Part shown: positions 1-5,781 of the stretch, one piece after another
Layout of the letters: each line of letters opens with the position of its first letter
Numbering within the stretch: position 1 is the first letter of the stretch
Assembly (NCBI GenBank): GCA_005878995.1
Contig: VBME01000055.1
Location: 1 to 9,070 of the forward strand
Reading direction: 5' to 3'
DNA length: 9,070 nt
DNA from: Methanobacteriota archaeon
Lineage (GTDB): Archaea; Thermoplasmatota; Thermoplasmata; RBG-16-68-12
Program-made: the position numbers and the translations under genes
The notes under the pieces: model-generated
Database searches by the model: none
What the model was told of the DNA's origin: nothing
What the model saw: only the letters and a program-made list of their open reading frames with translations

Positions 1-293
1 AATCCCTCCGGGAGGGATTCGGTCTCATCGTCAGCGAATCGATGTGGAAGAGCGTCCCGGTCGTGGGCGGGGACGTCGGGGGGATCCGGCTCCAGATCAA
101 AGATGGGCGGCACGGATACCTTGTCTCCAGCGTCAAAGAGGCCGCGGATCGGACCGTCCAGCTCCTCCGCGATCCCGCGCGTCGGAAATCGATGGGACGG
201 GCCGGCCGCGAACGGGTTCGCCGCCACTTCCTGATCACACGCTATCTGCGGGAGTACCTTCGGATCTTCGCAGAACTCAAGCCCGCGGGCTGA
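1..293 (+). CDS. treT: Trehalose synthase (TreT-like GT4 glycosyltransferase), C-terminal end, 5' partial
   Basis: Only the last 96 or so residues are present; the gene enters from the left edge and is read in the frame whose first full codon is at base 3. The visible protein starts SLREGFGLIVSESMWK and continues VPVVGGDVGGIRLQI. This is the nucleotide-sugar-binding C-terminal Rossmann half of GT-B, family 4 enzymes. The E-x7-E motif (EGFGLIVSE) and the GG-x-VGGI loop are intact, followed by the usual C-terminal helices (AGRERVRRHFLITRYLREYL). The GGDVGGIRLQI wording and the HFLITR ending resemble TreT, which makes trehalose from an NDP-glucose and glucose in the cytoplasm. TreT is known from Thermococcus and related archaea. 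The family is certain, but the trehalose assignment is by resemblance of the C-terminus only; another GT4 specificity is possible. The TGA stop overlaps a small inverted repeat. Confidence 0.75.
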   Translation, partial: SLREGFGLIVSESMWKSVPVVGGDVGGIRLQIKDGRHGYLVSSVKEAADRTVQLLRDPARRKSMGRAGRERVRRHFLITRYLREYLRIFAELKPAG

Positions 294-312
294 GCCGGCA
301 CGCGTCCGGCTC
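292..312 (+). terminator. Inverted repeat at the 3' end of the glycosyltransferase gene
   Basis: A perfect 7-bp stem (GAGCCGG at 292-298, CCGGCTC at 306-312) encloses a 7-nt loop and begins inside the TGA stop codon of the glycosyltransferase gene. No T-tract follows directly; the next bases are mixed and lead into the promoter of the next gene. It could be a 3'-end processing or stability hairpin rather than a true terminator. In archaea termination usually relies on U-tracts, so this call is tentative. Confidence 0.35.
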
Positions 313-320
313 GGTCGTCA

Positions 321-330
321 TTCCTTATTC
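321..330 (+). promoter_or_regulatory. TATA-like element for the small membrane protein gene
   Basis: The stretch TTCCTTATTC is the only A/T-rich patch between the glycosyltransferase stop and the ATG at 361. It is centred about 34 nt before that ATG, which would place transcription start near 353. The short leader would then contain the purine-rich GGGGGGAGA just ahead of the start, one of the few Shine-Dalgarno-like stretches in the window. The assignment rests on spacing only. Confidence 0.35.
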
Positions 331-360
331 CGGGCTCACCGATATTCCGGGGGGAGACGC

Positions 361-593
361 ATGCAGGGCAGACCATCGATGTCGGGGATGCGGTGGCGAG
401 TGGCGGCCTCGATTCTCGTCGGGGTAAGCTGGACAGCTTCGTGTTGCTCTACGCCGCCTTCTGGTCCGGTCCGTATTCGTTGTTCCAGAGCATCGTGATT
501 GTCCTGGTGTCGTTCATCCTCTTGGCCGGAATCATGGGCGCGATGTGGGCCTCCTGGGGCATGCGGTTCGCCCGCATGGGAATGCCGCCGTAA
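361..593 (+). pseudogene. Small two-helix membrane protein gene, apparently frameshifted
   Basis: Two overlapping reading frames together make one plausible protein. Frame 1 starts at ATG 361, behind the purine-rich GGGGGGAGA, and gives MQGRPSMSGMRWRVAASILVG, the beginning of a first membrane helix. It then turns into a cysteine/serine-rich sequence and stops near 497. Frame 3 takes over around 430-440 and reads FVLLYAAFWSGPYSLFQS, a second helix (IVIVLVSFILLAGIMGAMW) and the tail WASWGMRFARMG, ending at TAA 591-593. Joining the frames gives about 75 residues with an N-in helical hairpin. The layout resembles small membrane proteins I recall from Thermoplasmata, but I cannot confirm this by search. 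A 1-bp deletion (or 2-bp insertion) near 430-437 explains the break. It could be a real mutation, an assembly error or, less likely, programmed frameshifting. The alternative, an intact frame-3 ORF from GTG 393, would lack the first helix. Confidence 0.55.
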
Positions 594-610
594 CGGGAGA
601 AGGCCCTCCG
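594..610 (+). terminator. Short imperfect hairpin after the small membrane protein gene
   Basis: Immediately after the TAA at 591-593, the bases CGGGAGAAGGCCCTCCG can fold into a short stem (GGAG with CTCC, extended past one bulged G to CGG with CCG) around a 5-6-nt loop. There is no T-tract directly behind it, so it is at best a weak 3'-end structure. Confidence 0.2.
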
Positions 611-621
611 AATCATCCACG

Positions 622-630
622 TTCTTATAC
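622..630 (+). promoter_or_regulatory. TATA-like box for the cupin-prenyltransferase operon
   Basis: TTCTTATAC is a good archaeal TATA-like match in an otherwise GC-rich stretch. Its centre is about 35 nt before the GTG at 662, so transcription would start around 652-655 and leave a leader of fewer than 10 nt. This supports 662 as the start of the cupin gene over the far upstream ATG at 545, which lies inside the preceding gene and on the wrong side of this promoter. Confidence 0.5.
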
Positions 631-661
631 CTGCTCGGCGTGCGCGCTCCTGAGTGGGACC

Positions 662-1015
662 GTGGGCGCGATCGTGCGGAATCTGCCAGAAGAACCGTGG
701 GAGAAAGGGATCGGACCCGGCATCGTCGACAAGAAGATCATGGGACCCAACGACAGTAACTTCATGCTCATGGGGCTCGCGAAGATGGAACCCGGCGTCA
801 AGTCGCCGCCCCACCGGCACCGGTACACTCAGGTGTTCTACTTCGTCGATGGAAAGGGGCAGGTCGTCGTGGACGGCGAAAAGCACGAGGTTGGCCCTGG
901 CTCCGTCGTGCGATTCGTTCACGCCGAGGAACATACGGTGATCAATCCCGGCCCCGGACCGCTCACGCTCATCGAAGTGCGCGTCCTCCCGAGAGGGCAG
1001 ACGGTCTGGGAGTAG
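662..1015 (+). CDS. Small single-domain cupin protein
   Basis: A 117-residue protein, essentially one cupin beta-barrel. Cupin motif 1 is GVKSPPHRHRYTQVFYFVDG (from about residue 45), with metal-ligand histidines H51 and H53 and Q57 where many cupins have glutamate. Motif 2 is GPGSVVRFVHAEEHTVIN (about 78-95), with the third histidine at H91. A 2- or 3-His metal centre is therefore likely, but the substrate cannot be read from the sequence. The GTG at 662 is chosen because it begins the recognisable domain (VRNLPEEPW), lies a short distance behind a TATA-like box and avoids a long low-complexity extension. Its TAG stop is immediately followed by the ATG of the UbiA-type prenyltransferase, so the two are almost certainly co-transcribed and probably translationally coupled. 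The partner hints at a role in quinone or isoprenoid metabolism, for example on an aromatic intermediate; this is inference. Confidence 0.85.
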   Translation: MGAIVRNLPEEPWEKGIGPGIVDKKIMGPNDSNFMLMGLAKMEPGVKSPPHRHRYTQVFYFVDGKGQVVVDGEKHEVGPGSVVRFVHAEEHTVINPGPGPLTLIEVRVLPRGQTVWE

Positions 1016-1942
1016 ATGGCATCCCTCCGGACGTGGTTCCGGGCGACCCAGCCGCACAGCTTCGTCGCTTCCCTCGTCGGCGTTGCGCTGGGCACCGCGG
1101 TGGCGTGGAACAGCACTCGGATGTTCGACCTCGTCGCATTTCTGCTCGCGGCCATCGGCGTCGTGTGCCTCCATGCGGCCACGAACATGAGCAACGACTC
1201 GATCGACTTCAAGCGCGGCGTCGATGATCTCCCGGCTCATCTCGTGAGTCCGTTCACCGGGGGAGCGAGGGTCCTGCCCGACGCCGCCGTGTCGTTCGAG
1301 GCGCACCGTCGCGTCTGGATCGGTTTCTTCGCGGCCGCCGCGTTGATCGGAATCGTCCTCGCGCTCCTTCGTCCGAACGGCTGGATTCTCCTCGTCCTGG
1401 GCGGTATCGGAGGGGCGATTGGCGTGTTCTACACGCTCCCTCCTTTCGCGCTCCAGTACCACGGCGTCGGCGAGATCGCGGTCGCGATCATCTTCGGACC
1501 CCTCGTGGTCCTCGGCTCGTACGCCGTCCAGACCGGCGCGGTCGGGTGGGAGCCGCTGCTCGCGTCGATTCCGCTCGGCCTTCTGGTCGCGGCGTTCCTT
1601 CTGGTGAACGAAATGCCGGAGCACGAGACGGACCCGCGGGGCGGGAAACGTACGATTCCCGCGCGGATCGGGCTCGAGAAGTCCGTTACGCTGTACGAAG
1701 TCCTCGTTGCAACCGCCCTGATCTTTCTTGTAGCGACCTCGCTCCTACGACTCGTCCCCTGGGTTGCCGTGATCGGCCTTGTCGCCGTCTTACCCTTGGC
1801 CCGCGCTCGCGCCGTCCTTCGAACTTACTACCGCGAGTACCCTGCCCACATCGCAGCGAACGCGGGAACGATCCAGGCAGTCCTTCTCCTCGGCGCGGGG
1901 ATGACGGCGGCCTACGTGATTGCCGGGACCACGGCCCTATAA
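1016..1942 (+). CDS. UbiA-family prenyltransferase, MenA-like, motifs intact
   Basis: A 308-residue integral membrane protein with about eight or nine hydrophobic helices, normal for the UbiA superfamily. These enzymes move a polyprenyl group from its diphosphate to an aromatic ring or other acceptor, with Mg2+ held by two aspartate-rich motifs. Motif 1 is complete (N57-MSN-D61-SI-D64, then FKRGVD). Motif 2 reads N198-EMP-E202-HET-D206 followed by GGKRT, with glutamate in place of the first aspartate. The segments FYTLPPF (about 138-144) and HGVGEIAV-x-IIFGPL (about 149-162) resemble 1,4-dihydroxy-2-naphthoate polyprenyltransferase (MenA), so a menaquinone-type role is the best guess. Other archaeal UbiA roles, such as digeranylgeranylglyceryl phosphate synthase, are less likely from these motifs. 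The ATG abuts the cupin stop, with GGGAG just upstream acting as a possible ribosome site. Its stop overlaps that of the convergent UbiA paralogue by 6 bp. Confidence 0.88.
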   Translation: MASLRTWFRATQPHSFVASLVGVALGTAVAWNSTRMFDLVAFLLAAIGVVCLHAATNMSNDSIDFKRGVDDLPAHLVSPFTGGARVLPDAAVSFEAHRRVWIGFFAAAALIGIVLALLRPNGWILLVLGGIGGAIGVFYTLPPFALQYHGVGEIAVAIIFGPLVVLGSYAVQTGAVGWEPLLASIPLGLLVAAFLLVNEMPEHETDPRGGKRTIPARIGLEKSVTLYEVLVATALIFLVATSLLRLVPWVAVIGLVAVLPLARARAVLRTYYREYPAHIAANAGTIQAVLLLGAGMTAAYVIAGTTAL

Positions 1943-2833
1943 GCCGAAAGCGAAATCGAGAATCAGCCCGAACCCGACGAACAGATGCGATGCGATCGTC
2001 AGGGCGATCGCGAACTCGTACAACCTCGGCAGTTTCGCACCGAGGTGGAACGCGAGGAGAACGGGGGCGGCAACGAGCACGAGGACGATCATCCACACGA
2101 TGCCGCCTCGGAGGAATAACAAGGCGACTCCGATTGGAAATGGCGCCAGGAACAAGCCGTCGAAGACCTTCGTCGCCCTGCGTTCCCCGAGGATTGTGAC
2201 GGGAGTCCGTTTTCCCTTTGCGCGATCCTCCTCCCGATTGGGGAAGTACCGGGCGAAGGAAATCGCGGCCGCGAGGAACCCGAGGACGATCGAGGCGCCG
2301 ATACTCCGCGTCAAACCGGCGCCCCCGAACGCCACCGTGGCGCCCACCGTCATCACGGGACCGAACGCGAGGAACGTGGAGATTTCTCCGATCCCCCGAT
2401 AACTCAGCTTGAGCGGCGGCGAGCTGTAGCTCCATGCGAGTGCCGCCCCCGCGACGCCGAAGGCGAGGAGGACCAGGTTCGCGGTCACCACCACGAGGAC
2501 GAGGCCCGCGAGGACGCCGACTCCGAAGGCAACGTATCCGACATGCAACACGGTTCGCGGGGTCCGCGCCAGGCTTGCGGCGGCTCCGCTGTCAAACGCG
2601 AACCACGAACCCGCAGACGATGGGGGCGCGGCCCGGTCTTGGGCTTCGTAAAAGCCCTTGAACAGGTTTGCTCCCGCCTGGATGCCGACGAGCGAGACGA
2701 GGATCAAGCCGAACCACATTGCGTTGAACGGAGCTCCTGCGCTGACGGCTGCGTACGTCCCCACGAACGCGGGGACGATCGAAGCCTCGAACAGAACCGC
2801 TTGGGACGCCCGAATCCATTCGACGATTGCCAT
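1937..2833 (-). CDS. Divergent UbiA-family membrane protein with degenerate active-site motifs
   Basis: A 298-residue, multi-helix membrane protein of the UbiA superfamily. The fold markers align with the gene next door: WIRASQ near the N-terminus, WSYSSPPLKLSYRGIGE (about 134-150) matching the FYTLPPF region, then FLAFGP, and EEDRAKGKRTPVTILG (about 201-216). The catalytic positions differ. Motif 1 is N56-LFK-G60-FY-E63, so both aspartates are replaced (Gly, Glu). Motif 2 is R195-YFP-N199-REE-D203, where only the last aspartate remains. Activity may be lost or changed. The ATG at 2833 is preferred because it gives the usual UbiA N-terminus and has an AT-rich box (CCCTTTTC) 28 nt upstream on the minus strand. 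An in-frame ATG at 2884 would add 17 residues unlike the family. Its stop meets that of the plus-strand UbiA gene; upstream it is divergent from the STAND gene. Confidence 0.85.
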   Translation of the reverse strand: MAIVEWIRASQAVLFEASIVPAFVGTYAAVSAGAPFNAMWFGLILVSLVGIQAGANLFKGFYEAQDRAAPPSSAGSWFAFDSGAAASLARTPRTVLHVGYVAFGVGVLAGLVLVVVTANLVLLAFGVAGAALAWSYSSPPLKLSYRGIGEISTFLAFGPVMTVGATVAFGGAGLTRSIGASIVLGFLAAAISFARYFPNREEDRAKGKRTPVTILGERRATKVFDGLFLAPFPIGVALLFLRGGIVWMIVLVLVAAPVLLAFHLGAKLPRLYEFAIALTIASHLFVGFGLILDFAFGL

Positions 2834-2857
2834 CGGAGGGCCCAGAGCCGAAGGGCC

Positions 2858-2865
2858 GAAAAGGG
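2858..2865 (-). promoter_or_regulatory. TATA-like box for the degenerate UbiA gene
   Basis: On the minus strand this reads CCCTTTTC, centred 28 nt before the ATG at 2833, the spacing expected for a leaderless archaeal transcript. It resembles the CTTTT-containing boxes ahead of two other minus-strand genes in this window. It supports the shorter start but is a weak match to a canonical TATA box. Confidence 0.3.
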
Positions 2866-2937
2866 TTCCGTCCCCGTGCGTCATCGTAGTGGTCTCATTT
2901 TCGAGAACACACGTGGCGAGATGTTCCGTTTTTTGGA

Positions 2938-2948
2938 TACCCTTAAGT
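2938..2948 (+). promoter_or_regulatory. CTTAAG-containing promoter element ahead of the STAND gene
   Basis: TACCCTTAAGT lies between the divergent UbiA and STAND genes. The TTAAG core is centred 26 nt before the GTG at 2971, the same spacing as other start codons here, so it is a likely TATA-like box for the STAND gene. The same 11-bp sequence occurs, in the opposite orientation, at 5699-5709 before the SIS gene. Because the CTTAAG core is palindromic it could work in both directions or bind a regulator. Confidence 0.4.
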
Positions 2949-2970
2949 GGATTCGCCCTGTTTCCCGCGC

Positions 2971-5634
2971 GTGGCGAGGGGGTATCGCCGGAAGCGGTTT
3001 TACTCCACGCCGAAGCGGATTCTCGCGCACCTGTCGTCGACCTCGGCGCACGAGCCCGGGACCCTCAGCGTCCTCACGCAGGAAGGGATTGCCGCGGCGA
3101 CGCATTCGGGTCGCACGACGGTCACGAAGTGGCTCACCCGAATGGAGTCGACGGGCCTGGTCGCCGGCGAGCGTGCACACGTGCCGGGCCACCGGGTTCG
3201 CAAGACCGTCTACCGTCTCAGCCACGTGGGCTGGGTCCAAGCGATGAAGCTCCGGACGCGGCTCCAGGGCGACATTGTCGAAGTGCTGGCTCCCGGGCTC
3301 GACCCGACGCCGATGCGGGTCGCCGAGATTCCGGACATCTTCCCCGGATTCGTGAACTTGACCGCCGCGGTCTCGCTCGTGCGACGGGGCCGCCTCGACT
3401 TCACCAAGCTCCACGGAATCGGGTCAGGCGCGGTGGCGCCGATCCTCTGGGGCGACACGTTGCGGCGCCTCGGCCGCGTGTTCGGGCGGACCGAGGAGTT
3501 CCGGATCCTCGACGCTTGGTCGAGTTCGTCCTCCTCCGTCCTCGTCGCCTCGGGGATCGCGGGGATCGGGAAGAGCACGCTCGTCGCGAGCTGGCTCGTG
3601 CGTCAACGGCCGCGGCCGTACATCTACTGGACTGAAATTCACGAAGGCACGACCCGCACGCTGCTCTTGCGGGATCTCGCCGCGTTCTTGGCCCGGTTGG
3701 GTCGTCGCGGTCTCCGGTCGGTCCTCGCGGAGAATCGTTCGGACGCATGGACGATCGGCCGCCGTATCCTCTCGCTCGAAATCCGCGACTTGTCCATCCT
3801 CTTCGTGTTGGACAACGTCCAGCACGCGAATCCCGAGCTCGCTAGGTTCCTGTTCGGACCGCTCCTTGAAGTCGCCGCCGCCGGATCCGCGAAGATTGTC
3901 TTCATTTCCCGTACGATCCCGGCCGCTCTCTCCCGGGGGAAGCCGGAGAAACGTCCGCGAGTCCAGATCCTCCGGGTCGACGGCCTCGATGATGAGGCGT
4001 CCAAGTCCCTCCTCCTTTCGAAAGGCTTCGCGGGCGACGAGGTCGCGGTCGGCCGGGCCGTCCAGGCCGCGAAAGGACATCCGATTCTCTTGTCGTTCGC
4101 GGCGCACACGGGCTCCGCCGTCGGCGGCGAGATGACCCGATACCTCGATCGAGAAATCTGGCACACGCTGACGAAGACCGAACGGACCTTGCTCGAGGCG
4201 GCATCCCTCTTCCGAGGGCTTGTTCCGCTGGATGCGCTCGTTCGTTTCTCCTCGGAATCGCAGTCGGCGATCCAGAGCCTCCAGTCCAAGAACCTGATCG
4301 CCCCCACGATGAGCTCCGGCGTCGTGATGCATGACGCCATCCGGGAATATGTCCGGAAGCGGATCCCGGATTCGCGTCGCCGAGCGTATCACGCCCTCGC
4401 GGCGACGTACTTTCTGGACGGATCCGGGATGCGAGACCGCCTCGAAGGGCTCTTTCACCTGGTCGAGAGCGGCGACGCAGCGGCGGTCGGTGATGTCCTC
4501 GTTTCGACGGGGGCGACCCTCCTCGATTCCGTGCCGGCGACGGACCTTCAGGAGGTCCTGAAGCGGATCGATGTCGACGCGATCAGTCCGCCCGCCTGTT
4601 CGGTCCTCCCGGAGCTCCGGGGCGACGCATTGCGGGCGATCGGGCACTTGCAGCCCGCCCTCCAGGAATATCGGAACGCGCTGTCCCTCGCCGAGGAACA
4701 TCGACAGGCGGACCGGAGCCCGTCCCTGCTGCGCAAGATCGCCTCGATTGAGCGGTGCCGCGCGGACTATCCGAAGGCCCTCGGCCATCTCGTCGAAGCC
4801 CAGGCGCGCCTCACGGACCACCCGAACCCCGCGGAAGGCGGGGAGATCCTGCGGGAATGGGCGCTGCTCGAGAAGGCCCAGGGTCACCTCGCGGAGGCCG
4901 CGGCTCACATGAACCAAGCCGTCGACTTCGCGACCGAGACCTCGGGGGGCGGACCGCTCGCACGGAGCCTCACGGCCCTCGGGAGCATCGAAGGAGACCG
5001 CGGGAACCTCGAGCGCGCGCTCGAGTACAAACTCGAGGGCCTGCGAATTGCGGAACGGGTCGGTAACCTCACGGAGACGGCGCGGGCGTGCATCTCCGTC
5101 GGGTCCGCTTGCCACGCCCTGAAACGGTACGAGGAGAGCCTGCAACACTATGACCGGGCCCTCCAGCTCGCCCGGCTCGTCGGGAATCTGCGGCTCGTCG
5201 CGTACGCGACGATGAACCGGTGTGCATCGTTGATGGACCTCGGGCGCTACCCGGAATCCGCGGCGGATCTCGAAGAAGCGAAGCGGCTGTTCCAAGTCCT
5301 AGAGGAGCCGGACACGTTGTTCCTGCTGGACATCTACGAGGGCCAGCGAGCGTTCGGATTGGGCCGCTGGAGCCGCGCGGTCCGACTCTGGGAACACGGT
5401 CTCACCGGACTGCGCCAGGTCGGGGATCGGTCCGACCTGGCCCGTGCCCTATTGTGCGTGGGCCGGTTCCACGCGCAGCGCGGAGAAGAGGCGGCCGCGC
5501 GGGCGTATCTCGAAGAGTCACGCGATCTCGCAAAGGCGATGGGCAATTCCCTCCTCTTGACGGAGCTAGGCCAGCTGCTCGCGGCGCTTGACATGCGAGA
5601 CGAAGGCGCCCCAGCGAGTCGGGAGAACGTCTAG
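2971..5634 (+). CDS. wHTH-STAND NTPase-TPR protein (MalT/NB-ARC-like signal-responsive regulator)
   Basis: A cytoplasmic protein of about 887 residues with three parts. Residues 13-87 form a winged helix (TPKRILAHL, then TQEGIAAATHSGRTTVTKWL and a basic wing ending VYRLSHVG), which should bind DNA. After a linker, FGRTEEFRILDAW leads into a STAND-class NTPase. It has Walker A GIAGIGKST (195-203, K201), Walker B ILFVLDN (276-282, D281), a sensor strand KIVFISRT (308-315, R314) and the GHP motif (369-371) typical of NB-ARC/AP-ATPases. A second winged helix (about 392-470) ends in VMHDAIREYV. From about 550 to 870 there are seven or eight TPR-type repeats (for example GNLERALEYKLEGLRIAE, KRYEESLQHYDRALQLA). 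STAND proteins are known to switch between an ADP-bound closed and an ATP-bound oligomeric state when the repeats sense a ligand; here the output is probably transcription. The ligand is unknown. GTG 2971 is preferred because a TTAAG box lies 26 nt before it; an in-frame GTG at 2947 would overlap that box. It is unusually large for this window and stands alone. Confidence 0.88.
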   Translation: MARGYRRKRFYSTPKRILAHLSSTSAHEPGTLSVLTQEGIAAATHSGRTTVTKWLTRMESTGLVAGERAHVPGHRVRKTVYRLSHVGWVQAMKLRTRLQGDIVEVLAPGLDPTPMRVAEIPDIFPGFVNLTAAVSLVRRGRLDFTKLHGIGSGAVAPILWGDTLRRLGRVFGRTEEFRILDAWSSSSSSVLVASGIAGIGKSTLVASWLVRQRPRPYIYWTEIHEGTTRTLLLRDLAAFLARLGRRGLRSVLAENRSDAWTIGRRILSLEIRDLSILFVLDNVQHANPELARFLFGPLLEVAAAGSAKIVFISRTIPAALSRGKPEKRPRVQILRVDGLDDEASKSLLLSKGFAGDEVAVGRAVQAAKGHPILLSFAAHTGSAVGGEMTRYLDREIWHTLTKTERTLLEAASLFRGLVPLDALVRFSSESQSAIQSLQSKNLIAPTMSSGVVMHDAIREYVRKRIPDSRRRAYHALAATYFLDGSGMRDRLEGLFHLVESGDAAAVGDVLVSTGATLLDSVPATDLQEVLKRIDVDAISPPACSVLPELRGDALRAIGHLQPALQEYRNALSLAEEHRQADRSPSLLRKIASIERCRADYPKALGHLVEAQARLTDHPNPAEGGEILREWALLEKAQGHLAEAAAHMNQAVDFATETSGGGPLARSLTALGSIEGDRGNLERALEYKLEGLRIAERVGNLTETARACISVGSACHALKRYEESLQHYDRALQLARLVGNLRLVAYATMNRCASLMDLGRYPESAADLEEAKRLFQVLEEPDTLFLLDIYEGQRAFGLGRWSRAVRLWEHGLTGLRQVGDRSDLARALLCVGRFHAQRGEEAAARAYLEESRDLAKAMGNSLLLTELGQLLAALDMRDEGAPASRENV

Positions 5635-5650
5635 TTCGGGTCTTTGGGCG

Positions 5651-5692
5651 GCGGGTCCACTCACTCACCTCGAAGCCTTGCGATGGGCCCGC
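5651..5692 (+). other. Weak stem-loop after the STAND gene
   Basis: GCGGGTCC (5651-5658) can pair with GGGCCCGC (5685-5692), 8 bp with one G-U pair and a 26-nt loop, about 16 nt behind the STAND stop codon. The loop carries a short CACT repeat. No T-tract follows, so it may be a 3'-end structure or chance in GC-rich DNA. Confidence 0.2.
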
Positions 5693-5698
5693 GGTCGG

Positions 5699-5709
5699 AC
5701 TTAAGGGTA
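5699..5709 (+). promoter_or_regulatory. CTTAAG-containing promoter element ahead of the SIS gene
   Basis: ACTTAAGGGTA is the clearest A/T-rich element in the 147-nt gap before the SIS gene. It is the reverse complement of the 11 bp at 2938-2948. If it is a TATA box, transcription starts near 5730, giving a leader of about 50 nt before ATG 5782. GTTCCGTTTT at 5719-5728 also recurs at 2923-2932, hinting at a shared regulatory arrangement. Confidence 0.4.
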
Positions 5710-5781
5710 ATGTGAGTTGTTCCGTTTTCCCAGGGTCTTGCAAACACCGGGCCTTGAAGAGAGGCGCTGCGATGCCGATGC

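Noticed and set aside
545..661. N-terminal extension of the cupin from ATG 545
   Set aside because: It would overlap the preceding gene's end, precede the TATA-like box at 622-630, and adds sequence unlike cupins. GTG 662 fits better.
449..1624. 391-codon minus-strand open frame opposite the small membrane, cupin and UbiA genes
   Set aside because: It spans three well-supported plus-strand genes, has charged low-complexity composition and no recognisable fold.
1546..2435. Long alternative frames (217 and 249 codons) across the UbiA gene junction
   Set aside because: Arg/Pro/Ser-rich shadow translations in other frames of the two UbiA genes.
3424..5295. 623-codon open frame on the minus strand opposite the STAND gene
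   Set aside because: It mirrors the codon structure of the plus-strand gene, is dominated by Arg, Glu, Asp, Gly and Pro, and shows no domain. Long antisense open frames are expected in high-GC DNA.
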